In this document: in pieces, positions 12,440 to 23,192 of the stretch | Layout of the letters: each line of letters begins with the position of its first letter | Position numbering within the stretch: the first letter of the stretch is position 1 | NCBI GenBank assembly: GCA_030762935.1 | Contig: CM060890.1 | Span: 68,636,765 to 68,700,764, forward strand | Reading direction: 5' to 3' | From: Hymenopus coronatus | Lineage: Eukaryota > Arthropoda > Insecta > Mantodea > Hymenopodidae | Length of the DNA stretch: 64,000 nt | Position numbers and translations under genes: made by a program | The notes under the pieces: model-generated | What the model saw: only the letters and a program-made list of their open reading frames with translations | Told to the model about the DNA's origin: nothing | Database searches by the model: none

Positions 12440-12674
12440 TTTTATTATTATTAATAGTATTATTAATAGTGTTATTATTAATAGTATTATTATTAATAGT
12501 GTTATTATTAATAGTGTTATTATTAACAGTGTTATTATTAACAGTGTTATTATTAATAGTGTTTTTATTAATAGTATTGTTATTAATAGTATTGTTATTA
12601 ATAGTATTGTTATTAATAGTATTGTTATTAATAGTATTGTTATTAATAGTATTGTTATTATTGATAGTATTATT
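12440..12674. repeat. 15-bp minisatellite, about 16 units
   Basis: Units read TTATTATTAATAGTG with variants (ACAGTG, ATTGTT). As 15 is a multiple of three and the unit has no stop in one frame, an artefactual open frame encodes repeated Leu-Leu-Leu-Ile-Val from 12469 to 12705. The low complexity, lack of flanking coding sequence and adjacent (AAT)n tract argue that this is not a protein gene. It probably expanded from the neighbouring ATT-rich microsatellite. Confidence 0.9.
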
Positions 12675-12705
12675 GAATCTTGTTTACATCAATCATACAT
12701 TTTGA

Positions 12706-13084
12706 GCAACTTGTAGTAAAATATCTTAATGTTAAAATGCATTAAACTAGGTGCTCCATGCAGTTATTAGATAGTTATTAAAAATGCATATGAAAAGCTG
12801 TTGATCATTAAAAACTGCCAGAAGTCGTCAACCCTCTTTCTCTACCTAGTTGCTGTTTTGATTACTATATATTCAGTATTTTCTCTCTGTTTGCTAATAA
12901 TCAATGAAAAAAAAACCGTCTGAGATTATCATTGCGATGTTAGGTACTCCTAAACACTCGAGCTGCATAATTTTACATAATTATTCTATTTCAACCAGTT
13001 TTTTTAAAACATTTTGAGACCCCCTTAACCCCTTAACCAAAAATATACTTAAAAATGTTCGGACATGTGCACGCGCCTGGAGTT
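12706..13084. other. Unassigned A+T-rich DNA
   Basis: Nothing recognised. A CACGCG-containing patch just before 13085 may be a decayed remnant of the CA tract of the following R841 fragment. Confidence 0.35.
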
Positions 13085-13470
13085 AGTGGAGCATAACTCA
13101 AAAACGAAAAGTAGTTTAAATGCTAATTAGTGCTTGTTCAGCATGCTTCAAGGATGCAACACGAAGATTTTTAAGAAAATACCCCATCGCAAATTATCCT
13201 TTACATTGAAAATTCTCAGGTGACTAACAATTTTGATTAAGATATGTGGAAGCTATTTTCATGAAAAAAAAAAAAAGTCTTGAATTTCCTGAGAATTGCT
13301 CCTAAATTCAGATGTAATTTTCTAAAATTGGTAAACCAGAAGAGAGAGAAATAAAATCTTATTACACGAGAAACATCTGTAGATTTCATCAAAGCATAAA
13401 ATTTTGTTGACAAATGTTTTGTAGCGTTAACTATATTCTAGAAACTTTTTGTTAGTAATTTGTATATGCG
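13085..13470 (-). mobile_element. R841 repeat, internal fragment
   Basis: Matches the central part of the family in reverse: GAGCATAACTCAAAAACGAAA at the start, then the GATGCAACACGAAGATTTT block and TTTTGATTAAGATAT. The right half is badly diverged. Both ends of the element are absent. Confidence 0.65.
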
Positions 13471-13727
13471 TTATCCTTTCATAACTGTATGTGGCTTTTT
13501 TATTTAAGGATTTCTTTGAATTGTAGCCGCCTCAACATAAAATTCACAATCGCTTTAACTTATTGTAAAACTGAGTAAGGAGTACTTGAAGTTTACAAGA
13601 GGTAGAAAGAGGAAAGAGAATATGTATACATGGTTTGTAAAGCATTGGATAAAATCGTATGAGTACAACACAACACTTCACATTTTAATAACTTTTTTAC
13701 ATTTCGAAGCATCGCTGCTCTAGATTT

Positions 13728-13876
13728 ATTTTTTTTTTGGGGGGGGGGTAGTGTTTAACGCCCGCTTTAACCACTAATGGCATCGCAGGCGGTGACACTG
13801 ATGATACATGAATGATGATGGAGCACCGGTGGAATGCGATGGTGGGGGAAACCGGAGTACCCGGAGAAAAGAAACC
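13728..13876 (-). mobile_element. SINE-A copy, 5'-truncated
   Basis: Reverse-oriented tail of the family seen at 31063 and 35839: on the minus strand it carries the CGGTTTC..CC block, CCACCGGTGCTCCATC, the CGCCTGCGATGCCATTAG segment and GCGGGCGTTAAACACTA. It ends in a run of C followed by a run of A (plus strand T then G at 13728-13748). The tRNA-like head is missing. The poly-C between body and A-tail is unusual. Confidence 0.75.
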
Positions 13877-14779
13877 AAAGCAAATATACGAAAATGCTTA
13901 GTTTATACTGAATGGAAATTAGGTCGCGTTGCATCGGCTTACTTGAGATATAAGCGCTCTTTATCTCTACTGTGCAAAAATATGACTAATAAAGAGGGAT
14001 GGCAGCAAACAGAATGGAATTTTTACGATTCGGAAGAACTACCTATTTGATAGCGTGTGTTATGATTCTACTTGATAAACTGAATGCAATATTTTATATA
14101 TATATTCACCGTAAAATAAGTAGTTTCAGACTTTTGTGATGTTGTTTGCCATTAAACCTTTGCCATAGAAAGGAATTAAAAAGATTTTCGAAGTTTCTTG
14201 TTGTAAAACCATAGCTTCTCTCAAAATTTATGTTCGACTGCCATTAATATTTTTTACAATTGGCAGGCTTCGAATTTTACATGCATATTTATTGAACAAC
14301 ACAGCATTAACTGCTTTCAAAATTACAACCATTAAATAACAGTGGTATTTTGAAAATAGAACTTGGCAAATAACGCTAATAATGGTAAGTGTCCTGCATA
14401 AGCTTTTAATACATTCTGTGTGTCAAAATCTTCATAAGGATATTTGATAAAGTACTTCGTGATTTTCATATATTATACTTTACCTTGCTGAACGCAGCAG
14501 GTGCTATTAACGTTTTTATATATATTAGATCGACCAACGACTGTTAAACAGATCAAGGAAAACAGTTAATAAAACATACAACACAAAGGAACTTGATTTG
14601 AGGCCAATCTCAGCTCCTCACATATCTGAGATAATCACTGTTTTGGTCCGTGAATTATTAATCTTCAGTATCGGAATTACCATCGGATTTCAGCGGAATA
14701 TTTTATGGATAACACTTTTTTCTTCTTCTTTTTTTTTTACTTTGCTTTGCCGTATTATTACTGTTTATTGCTGTGTTCT
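13877..14779. other. Unassigned A+T-rich DNA
   Basis: Nothing recognised apart from short TA stretches near 14098 and 14517. Confidence 0.4.
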
Positions 14780-14906
14780 TACTTTTACAACACACACATA
14801 TACACAAACATATAACACCCATGCCCAAATCGGGACTCGAACCCACGATCCCCAGCGCTACGAAGCACCAAAGCGGGACGCCTTGGCGAGCGCGGCCATG
14901 GGGACC
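14780..14906 (-). mobile_element. SINE-E copy (tRNA-derived)
   Basis: The minus strand reads GGTCCCCATGGCCGCGCTCG at its head, an A-box-like CGCTCGCCAAGGCG, and a B box GGGTTCGAGTCCC at about 14832-14844. A second copy with the same head and B box is at 24450-24560. In both the body is followed by TATGTGT-type sequence, seen on the plus strand as ACACACATATACAC. A functional tRNA is unlikely because the same unit recurs with divergence and the anticodon arm does not fold cleanly. Confidence 0.65.
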
Positions 14907-15098
14907 AGCTTTTATGCCAACGGCACACTTCGGATCCAACAGACCCCCACAGAATGTCCTCCTAGGGACGTAGTCTGGTGAAGAAGGAACGTGCTTGAGA
15001 ATGGATGTGTTCAGAGATGGTATACTGAGTCCTAGTCGCAATGAAGTTGGGGTTGGGTATGAACCATGGTGCATTCAATATAATTCTAGTAACTATAC

Positions 15099-15428
15099 AA
15101 AAAATCTAATGTGTACTATTCACATGACTTTCTCTACATCTCTGCAACAAATTATTCTTAAAACGCTTATACATTTATTTACTTCGTGCTAATCAGAAAG
15201 AAAAAAAATAACAGAAATAGTCTTATTACTTGCTTCCTTGTAAGTAGAAGCAAAATAAGGGAGTACTATAATTTAAAGTGATAGTCAAAAGCTTGTTGCT
15301 ATGTCACTTGGTTAGCTTTTGACTGAAGTTCCTTTAGTTGTTTGGACAGCAGTTGACATGACAAGAGTATAAGTTTTTCATAGCAGAAACCAAAAACAAG
15401 GAATGTCTCAAAAACGATGAACTCCACG
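15099..15428 (+). mobile_element. R841 repeat, 5' fragment
   Basis: Runs from the 5' end (AAAAAATCTAATGTG, GACTTTCTCTACATC at 15125) to about the GTCTCAAAAACGATG segment near 15404, then is joined directly to the start of the next copy at 15429. About the last 500 bp of the element are missing. Confidence 0.85.
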
Positions 15429-16314
15429 AAAAAATATCTGATATGTTATACTCAACATGTCTTTCCCTAGCTGCTCTTTAATACTCCTACAAAAAATTAT
15501 TTTTCTTTGTACACAATGCTAATCAAGAAAAATGTTAGCAGAATGTTAATACTTAGTTGCTTATAAGTAGAAAGAAATAAGGCAATGCATTGTGCTAAAG
15601 TGATTGTCAAAAGTTTTAAAAGCTCTCGTCTTGCGATTGTCATTGCAAATTACTTCTTTGCTTGGCTTGGAGTAGAACAAAAGAAGTGTGAGAAAACACA
15701 ATTAAAACCAATAACAAGGACTATCCTGAAAACAGTTACCTCCACAACAAAAACATAATGGACAAAAATTGTGTGTTTTGTCATGAGGTACATTTTTTGT
15801 GTAGTACGCTTTTTTCTATCTCTTACGGTTTAGCAGTTAAGCAAAATTCAGCAAAATACATCCAGAATAAAGAGGTCTTCAGACGCTATTCTCCAAAAAT
15901 TCGAGAAATACATTTTATTTCGGACATAAATAGCTTTAATATACGGAATTTTAATCAAAATCGTTATAGCCGTTTTTAATAAAATCAAAACTTTCGAAAT
16001 TTTTTCCATGTGAATGATAGTTTGTGGTGGCGGGATTTTTTTGAAAGTCTTCGTGTCGCATCCCTGGAAGATAGTAAACCTAAACACCAAGTTTGGTATT
16101 TAACGGTATTTTTGTTTTGGGGATATGCTGTCCACAGACACACACAGACAAACACACACACACGGACCTTTTTTTTAAAAATACTTTTTTCGGACTCAGG
16201 GGACCCCAAAACATATGTTTCCAGTGAAATCTCGGTATCGAATTTTGGGTGCATTACAATACCTTCTGTATCCCCTATGCACATTGTACATATGGGGCTA
16301 GAGAAAGTAAAAAA
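15429..16314 (+). mobile_element. R841 repeat, full-length copy
   Basis: 5' end AAAAAATATCTGATATG, 3' end GGGCTAGAGAAAGTAAAAAA. It keeps the TCTTACGGTTTA block (about 15824), the CGCATCCCTGGAAGATA segment (about 16058), the hairpin near 16089-16103 and a CA-rich tract at about 16138-16161. A 165-codon open frame (16010-16507) covers the 3' half and enters the next fragment. Similar peptides (SLED..L.YQVWY, then HTHT) are readable in several other copies, but no protein family is recognised. Confidence 0.9.
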
Positions 16315-16820
16315 TGTATATAACATAAATTCTGTATTTTATCGTGCTCTACATTTTTTGTGTAGCAAATTTTTGTCCATCTCTTACGGTTTAGTAGTTA
16401 TGCAAAATTCTGTAACATTCATCCAGAATAAAGTACTCTTCAGAGGCTTTTCCCAGAAAATTCAAGATATACATTTTATTTATCAGGTAAATAGTTTTAG
16501 TAATTAATGTTTTAATCAAAACCATTACAGCCATTTTTTAGAAAATCAAAATTTTCGAAAAAAGTTCCATTTAAAGGGTAGTTTGGGTGGGGAATTTTTC
16601 TCAAAATATTCGTGTCGCATCCCTGGAAGATACTAAACTTAAATACCAAGTTTTGTATTTTACCGTTTTCGAGTTATGTTCACACACACACACACACACA
16701 CACATACGGACCTTTTTCTGCAAATGCTTTTTTTTAGTTAAAGGGGACCCTTAAACATATATTTCCGGTGAAATTTCGGTATCGAATTTTTGGGTGGAGT
16801 ACAATGCTTTCTCTATTGCA
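16315..16820 (+). mobile_element. R841 repeat, 3' two-thirds
   Basis: The sequence passes straight from the 3' end of the preceding copy into the family's internal segment ATGTATATAACATAAATT, continues through TCTTACGGTTTAG (about 16382), the hairpin and a (CA)n tract at 16681-16703, and stops at GTACAATGCTTTCTCTATTG without the terminal motif. The junction lies in an A-run shared by the element's end and its interior, suggesting recombination or template switching. Confidence 0.85.
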
Positions 16821-17009
16821 TTCTCTGCTCTTCTACAAAAATTCTTATACAAGCGTCTATTTTTCTATACACTTCAGGTTAATGAAAGTACATATCGTTT
16901 TAGAATGCAGCATGTAAAGCAATATTTTTTAAACAACGTGCGCTGACTCTGAAATTTCATATTCCTTACCATGAAATGGGCAAAGAAAGGATAGCTACTT
17001 ACCAGTTAA

Positions 17010-17688
17010 GTGTTTGAAAAATCAAACCAATAACAGGAATGATCTTCCAAAGAGTAAACTCCATAGAAAATAATAACATAAATTCTTTGTTTTTATAAGA
17101 TCTACATTTTATGTGTAGTGAGATTTTCTGTATCTCTTACACTTGCCAATTATTACAAAATTCATGCATCATAGATACTTCGAGAAAATTCAAGATGTAC
17201 ACTTTATTATGAAGTATGTGTTTTAATCATTTCTGAACATTGTCCATAAAATACTCCAGGACGATTAAATCAAAAGGTTGCTTGATTAAGTATATTTTTG
17301 CAAAATAAAAAACATGTTAAGAGTAATTTGGGTTGAGGTATTTTATTGTATTCTTTCTCCACATCTTTGGAACATTATAACCTAAATACCAGGTTTGTCA
17401 TTCACCGAAGTTTTGCTTTTGTGTTATACTGTTGAAAGAGATACTAGTTCATGAGGCCTTTTGTTTAGATACTTTTATTAATAACAAAATTCATTTAGAT
17501 TTATTGAATGTTAAAAGGGCCAGCATCCACGGTTAGTCACCAAAATGAAAAGAATATTATTTGTATTTAAGTAATTGTCATTTATGGGTAATTATTATAT
17601 GCAAATTAGGATATTTTAAGGTATTGAAATCTCAGTTTGGGTGGAATGTAAGCTTCCTACTCTCAATATAGAAGTAAGAGTCTAAAAA
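17010..17688 (+). mobile_element. R841 repeat, diverged 3' two-thirds
   Basis: Starts near the AAACCAATAACAGGAATG segment and contains degraded versions of the TCTCTTAC block, the AAAATTCAAGATGTACA segment, TTTGGGTTGAGG and the 3' end. The hairpin and CA tract are gone. It is older looking than its neighbours. Confidence 0.65.
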
Positions 17689-17896
17689 GAGTTATTTACT
17701 TTCGATCATAAACTATATCCAACGCACAAAATGATTTTCATAAAAAATTAACAGCTTCTAATGTCTTCAACAATAATGAAATGTAAATAAATGAATTAGC
17801 GATAACTTTCAAATTTTAAATGTTCTCATATAGGTTATGAAATCTTACTTACAAAGTTATTTGTACTCGTAAGATAAAATAAAACCAATTTAAAAC

Positions 17897-18737
17897 AAAA
17901 AATCTGATTTTTTCCATCACATGATTTTTCTCTACATTTCGGCAACAAATTATTCTTAAAAAGCTTATGCTTCAATTTACTTCATGCTAATTGAGAAACA
18001 TTAGCAGAAATAGTCTTATTACTTGTTTCCTTGTAAGTAGAAGCGAAATAATGGACAGTACCATAGGTTAATGTATTAGTAAAAATCTGGTCGCTATGTG
18101 ACTGAAGTTCCTTTGTTTACATGGACAGGAGTTGACAAATTCTTGTATGAGGAAACTATAAGTTTCTTTAAGGCTGAAATCAATAACAAGGAATATCTAA
18201 AAAATGGTCAACTCCACTAAAGAAATATATATGGCATAAATTGTGTGTTTTATCGTGATATACATTTTTTGTGCAGTGAGATTTTGTCTATCTCCTACGG
18301 TTTACCAGTTATGCAAATTCAATGAAAATCCTCCAGATTTAGGAGGTCTTTAGAGGCTATTCCCAAAAATTCAAGATATACATTTTATTTGGCATGTAAA
18401 TATCTTAAATACAAAGGATTTTAATGAAAATTGTTAGCCATTTTTGAGAAAATGAACATTTTCGAAAATTGTTCCATGTAAAAGGTAGTTTTGGGTGGGG
18501 GAATTTTTTTAAAAATATTCGTGGCGCATCCTTGGAAGATGCCAAACTTAAATACCGTGTTTGTATTTAATGGCCTTTTCGTTTTTGAACTATGCTGTCC
18601 ACAGGCACAGACACACACACGAGGGCCTTTTTCTATCTTTTTTAATTCAGGGGGACCGAAAACACGTATTTCCAGTGAAAGCTCGATATCGAATTTTTGG
18701 GGAGGACGTGTACATAGTACGTGTAGAGAAAGTAAAA
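17897..18737 (+). mobile_element. R841 repeat, full-length copy (841 bp)
   Basis: 5' end AAAAAATCTGAT, TTTTTCTCTACATTTC at 17926, 3' end ACGTGTAGAGAAAGTAAAAA at 18718-18737. Internal landmarks: TCCTACGGTTTACC near 18292, GCGCATCCTTGGAAGAT near 18524, a short CA tract near 18608-18620, and the TTCCAGTGAAAGCTCGATATC segment. Confidence 0.9.
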
Positions 18738-19464
18738 ATAGTAATTATGTGAAGTACCAGTTTTGTTTTATAAAATTTTCAAAATATATTGCATCTTTAG
18801 AATGTAATTCCCTATAGTAAATCAAAACATTGGCAAAAGGTAATGTAAAATGTATCTTATTTTTCTTAATTTCCATCATTTGCAAATTAAGGGGGTATAA
18901 ATCTTCTGTGTTTAAAATGTTAAGGTATAAGTATTATAAATACTGCAACCACCCAAAAAACATTGATATCTCAGGATATAATTGATAGCTAAACTAGCAT
19001 ATATACTTGAACAGACTTATTCATTTGATATGTCAGAAAAGTAAAACACACCATTCATGAAACTGTACAAGTTCATTGTTTTTTAATTTACATGTGAAGG
19101 ATAGTCTACGATCATTTGCTGAAAGGACGCTGTAATATTACACCAAAGGTAGGATAAATTCTGTGGTTTTATTACTGTTGACTTAACCTTCGATTTCTTC
19201 GCTGTTTATGCTCATATACAAGAGGAAAATAACGAAAGTTGCTCTCGCTTTCAACACCACTGATTGGATATACCCTTGGAGTTGTGCAGTTTTCAGACAC
19301 AAGGAGGATTATTTTTCTGTACACGCGAAATACAGTGCTGTTGCGTCACACGGTAGACATCGTTCCCTTATGAAGAAGCTGAACTTTACTTTCTCTTTCA
19401 CTCATAAAAATCAACATATATTTTAACTAAAATAAACAATTAAAATCTTTAGACTATTCTTGAA
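18738..19464. other. Unassigned A+T-rich DNA
   Basis: A 72-codon open frame at 19208-19426 lies in a slightly more G+C-rich stretch but has no recognisable domain. Confidence 0.4.
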
Positions 19465-19630
19465 GATCTTGATGTCCTATCTTTGAAAGATGCTGGACTT
19501 ATATTTAACCAACGTTGTTTTTTTAAATACATCGTTTCTGTATACTAGTGAATCTCAAAAGCTCACTTTTGGTGAAATTTTTGGGCGGATTACAATACTT
19601 CCTCTACTTATTATAAGTAGTAAAGAAACT
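19465..19630 (+). mobile_element. R841 repeat, 3' fragment
   Basis: Diverged 3' end with GATGTCCTATCTTTGAAAGAT, TTTTGGTGAAATTTTTGGGC and a decayed TAGTAAAGAAA terminus. Identification is by order of weakly matching blocks. Confidence 0.5.
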
Positions 19631-20930
19631 ATTTGCTGTGTACAGTGTACATTAAAATAACTAAAAGAAAACATTAGACTCGAAATTAATTTGATATCTG
19701 TTTTGACAAGAGTCTAAAATACGGTAGTCTCATTGTGAATGATAACCTCTGTGTTTAAGGGGGAGGTGTGAGGGAATTGGAGGTGTGGATGTCTGAGCGT
19801 GTGTGTTGGTTTGTGTATTTACAGTAAGATAAATAATTACTAGTTATAAGAACGTACAATATGCAATGCACCCTTACATAAATAGATGTATGTCTCAGAT
19901 GTACCATTTTAACGTGTTAAGATAGAACATTTAATCACATTTCTTAAGATTTCTATGCATTTACTACAATAGTTTAGTATTTACTTTGATCTTACTTATA
20001 CATAAACCGAAAATTATTTAATAGGTTATTTATTTGAAAATCGAGACAAAAAATTACACAAAGATCGCTACATTAATCTAAAGGAGGTGTAGATTTCATG
20101 GTATGGAGCATACTTGTCTCCATCATTTAATTATATGACCATTTTGGAGATTAAACGCAAGTGCTAGCAATGCAGCAGCGACAAAAAGCCGCTAGCTAGG
20201 AGCGACGTTGGCAGTTTTTACCTTTCAAAACTATAAATTGTAAAACGGGTAAACAGGTTTTACTTTCGCCTGTGGTATTTGTTTGGATTAATGATCTTAT
20301 GGAAAACAAAATTGATAATTCCCTCATCCCAGTTCAGGTATACTTTTTTGCACATATAATGCTATACTTGTTACTTAATGTAATAAACCGTTATTAATTA
20401 GTATAATAACTTTCTCCCTCCTACATGCTTTGATCTAGCACGATGCCTATGTCTACAACCACCTTAAATGTTCAAATTGATGTATGTAGCTACGAGGTGG
20501 TCTTTGATGCGGTAAACAGCTATTTTCAGGACCTTGATAAATCGCACAACAAAGAAATTGTCACCGAAGTGACAAATGTATTTGCCTTTCTGGAGATTAA
20601 GTTGAAAATAATGCAAAAAATACTTTTTTTTTTTAAATGCCGTTTTATCGAGAGGCCCGGGACTTATCAACTGACCCTAGTATGTGTTACTAAGAAAATT
20701 ATATACCCTTACAATGTTATAAATTGATTCACTAGTACACTTACATACCTATATCGAATATTATCTATACATTTTTCATCAATTCATCACTTCGGTTTTG
20801 AACCAGCTGCTTGATATAACCAAAAGAATAATTAAATTAGACTTTAAATTATTAACCTGAAATCATTGATTTAATCTTCCCGTTTAAGAACGTACAAATA
20901 ATAGAGGCATGCAATAAACTGTCGTACTGA
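19631..20930. other. Mostly unassigned DNA
   Basis: No repeat recognised. It contains one less random open frame at 20443-20727, listed separately. Confidence 0.4.
20443..20727 (+). other. Unrecognised 94-codon open frame
   Basis: Predicted product includes YEVVFDAVNSYFQDLDKSHN and KEIVTEVTNVFAFLEIKLKI, a stretch with ordinary soluble-protein composition that could form helices, then a Lys/Phe-rich part running into a poly-T tract. I recognise no family. It may be a fragment of a transposon protein, an exon, or chance. No upstream regulatory sequence or clear splice site decides between these. Confidence 0.15.
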
Positions 20931-21771
20931 AAAGATCTGATGTGTTCCATTCACATGGTTTTCTCTACAGCTCCGCAACAAATTGTTGTTAAAAAGCTTA
21001 TGCTCTATTTAATTCATGCTAATCGAGAAACATCAGCAGAAATAGTCTTATTACTTGCTTCCTTGTAAGTAGAAGCGAAATAAGGGAATACTATAGGTTA
21101 AAGTAATAGTCAAAAGCTGGTTGCTATGTGACTGAAGTTCCTTTGTTTGTATGGACACGGGTTTACAAAGTCCTGTATGAGAAAAGCTGAAACCAAAAAC
21201 AAGGAATATCTAAAAAACAACCAACTCTACGAAAAAAATGTATACAACATAAATTGTGTGTTTTAAAGTGATCTACATTTGTTGTGTAACACGTTTTTGT
21301 CCATCTCTTACGGTTTAGCAGTTATGCAAAATTCCGTAAAATTCACCCAGAGTAAACTACTCTTCAGAGGCTATTCCCAGAAAATTCGAAATATAAATTT
21401 TATTTGTCAGGTAAATATATTTAATATGATATTTTAATCAAAATCGTTAGCCACTTTTTAGCAAATCATGAAAAAAGTTTCATGTAAAGGGTAGTTTGGG
21501 GTGGGTGGATTTTTCTCAAAATCTTCGTGTCGCATCCCTGGATGACACTAAACTTAAATACCAAGTTTGGTATTTTACCGACTTATCGTTTTTGAGTTAT
21601 CATGTTCACGGGCACACACACACACACAGACGTTTTTCTGAAAATACTTTTTTTGGATACATGGGACCCTGAAACATATATTTCCGGTGAAAGCTTGGTA
21701 TCGAACTTTTTGGTGGAGTGCAATACCTTCTGTATACACTATGTATATAGTTCGTATAGAGAAAGTAAAAA
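20931..21771 (+). mobile_element. R841 repeat, full-length reference copy (841 bp)
   Basis: Best illustration of the family. Landmarks in order: AAAGATCTGATGTGTTCC at the 5' end; TTTTCTCTACAGC at 20963, a variant of ACTTTCTCTACA; TTGTAAGTAGAAGCGAAATA (about 21064); GGAATATCTAAAAAACAACC; TCTTACGGTTTAGCAGTTA (about 21306); AATTCGAAATATAAATTTT; GTAGTTTGGGGTGGGTGG (about 21491); TCGCATCCCTGGATGA; the palindrome AAATACCAAGTTTGGTATTT (21556-21575); (CA)n at 21612-21628; TATTTCCGGTGAAAGC; and GTATAGAGAAAGTAAAAA at the 3' end. The two AGAGAAAGT/ACTTTCTCT motifs are inverted relative to each other, like short terminal inverted repeats, but about 30 conserved bases lie outside the 5' one. No transposase or reverse transcriptase is encoded, so it is presumably non-autonomous. 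Superfamily unknown. Confidence 0.9.
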
Positions 21772-22394
21772 TCACCAAACCCATATCAAAATGGCGAACA
21801 TTTTTGAATGCATAATAAGTTAAGCCTCCAATATTTGAAAACTAAAAATTTATTTTAAGATTGAAAACTCTTACACATATAAATGTTGACTAAAATGTTA
21901 TCTTTAATGGTGGATTCTTTTAAGGTGAACACATACCTCTGTTTCTTAATGATTTAAAGCGTGTTAACTCTTGGATTAACATCGATACTGCTTTAAACAG
22001 AACTGAACCACCCATTCTCTTTAAGCACGCCCCTCGTTCGGAGCTATGTGGTTATCCAGTGCGACTTGCTTATCTGTAGCCATAGCAACAAATGGAAGTG
22101 TGCTTCCCTATACACTCTGCATATTTTCTGACCGATAATAACTCGGGCATCACCAATACTCACAGAGCAGACGCGGTTCGCCTCTCTCTTTGTTTATTTA
22201 TGTTGCATTTGTCTGGAAAATGTATAAGTTTGGAGATGGATGGGATCTTCAATAAGATGCTTAGTCGATCTGAAATACAATCATTTCCCTATTTCTGTTT
22301 GAAGAAAGAAATTATGGATCTTCACTATACATAATTTATTCGTTTCGTAATGTGCATACCCTCCCCCTATTCGTAGGACTCGCACCTCCCCCCC
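21772..22394. other. Unassigned DNA
   Basis: Contains an 80-codon open frame at 22092-22334 with no recognised motif. The stretch 21990-22200 is less A+T-rich than its surroundings. Confidence 0.35.
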
Positions 22395-22625
22395 CCAATG
22401 CACAGGGGTCAGAAGCCCACCGGGAGCCAACGCACGAAACCATAGATCGAGAGCCTGTTACGAGGGGTTGGCTAAGTAGCCAGGCATCAACATGAAGAAG
22501 TGAATAATATGAAATGAAGCGAAATTATAGGAAAGATTAAGGAACAAATTAGTGGAATGAATGGTGGGGGGGACCCGGAGGAAATCCGCCCAGACGCTGC
22601 TTCATCCACCTCAAATCCCACATAT
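22395..22625 (-). mobile_element. G+C-rich retroposon-like block, possibly SINE-A related
   Basis: On the minus strand the start reads GTGGGATTTGAGGTGGATGA, followed by AGCAGCGTCTGGGCGG and TTTCCTCCGGGTC. The order parallels the SINE-A middle (GTGGGATTTGTGATGGGC, AGCAGCGCAGGGACGG, CGGTTTCCTCCG). The remainder, down to a C-run and a pyrimidine-rich end, does not match SINE-A. It may be a different family sharing a core, or a chimera. Confidence 0.35.
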
Positions 22626-22854
22626 TGGCCATTATTTATTTTAAAAGTTAAATTAGCATTATTCAAATAAATGTTATTGGCGAGATTAAATATATGGGAA
22701 ATTAATATGTTTTCATTATAAAAATTAAATTTCAATGTGATTAGAGCTGATGCAGAAGATTAGAAGAAGTTATGACAGCCTCTGATGGCTTTTGTTTCCA
22801 TGGTGGGGGAAAAACAGCATCAAGACAATTTCTAATGCATTAATTTGTTTTTCG

Positions 22855-23015
22855 CACAAGCCCTGTGTAGGACAGAAGCTGAATAAGTACAGTCAGACTG
22901 AATAATTCAATGATATAGCTGGGATTTGAATCGGGATTATTTTGAGATGACATATTCCATTGGCGACTTACAAATCTAACTTAACTGTCCAGCTTCTGTC
23001 CTACACACGATTTGT
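22855..23015. mobile_element. SINE-B pieces in inverted arrangement
   Basis: TGTGTAGGACAGAAGCTG at 22864-22881 has a perfect 18-bp inverted match at 22990-23007. The left piece continues as a minus-oriented SINE-B (through 22929), the right piece is a plus-oriented tail. Between 22936-22952 and 23107-23123 there is a further perfect 17-bp inverted repeat (ATTATTTTGAGATGACA). This could be two SINE copies in opposite orientation or one foldback element derived from them. Confidence 0.6.
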
Positions 23016-23192
23016 GAAAAACCGATTAAATTTACATTAATTGATCTAATAGGATAAAGCCCGGGAGTTAAAAGCACATATGAAATTAAAAGCCGCCATT
23101 AGGGTATGTCATCTCAAAATAATTTTAGATCACCTTGTGCTTTATCGGGAAACATGGGTCAGTTGAGAAATTTAATGCCATGCCGGTATGTT

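Noticed and set aside
12469..12705. 78-codon open frame encoding a Leu/Ile/Val repeat resembling a membrane protein
   Set aside because: It is the translation of a 15-bp minisatellite with no flanking coding sequence.
13808..14050. 80-codon open frame starting MNDDGAPVECDGG
   Set aside because: The first third is translated from SINE-A antisense sequence and the rest shows no motif.
22864..23007. A 144-bp miniature transposon with 18-bp terminal inverted repeats
   Set aside because: The same sequence is the tail of the tRNA-derived SINE-B at other loci, so opposing SINE copies explain it more simply.
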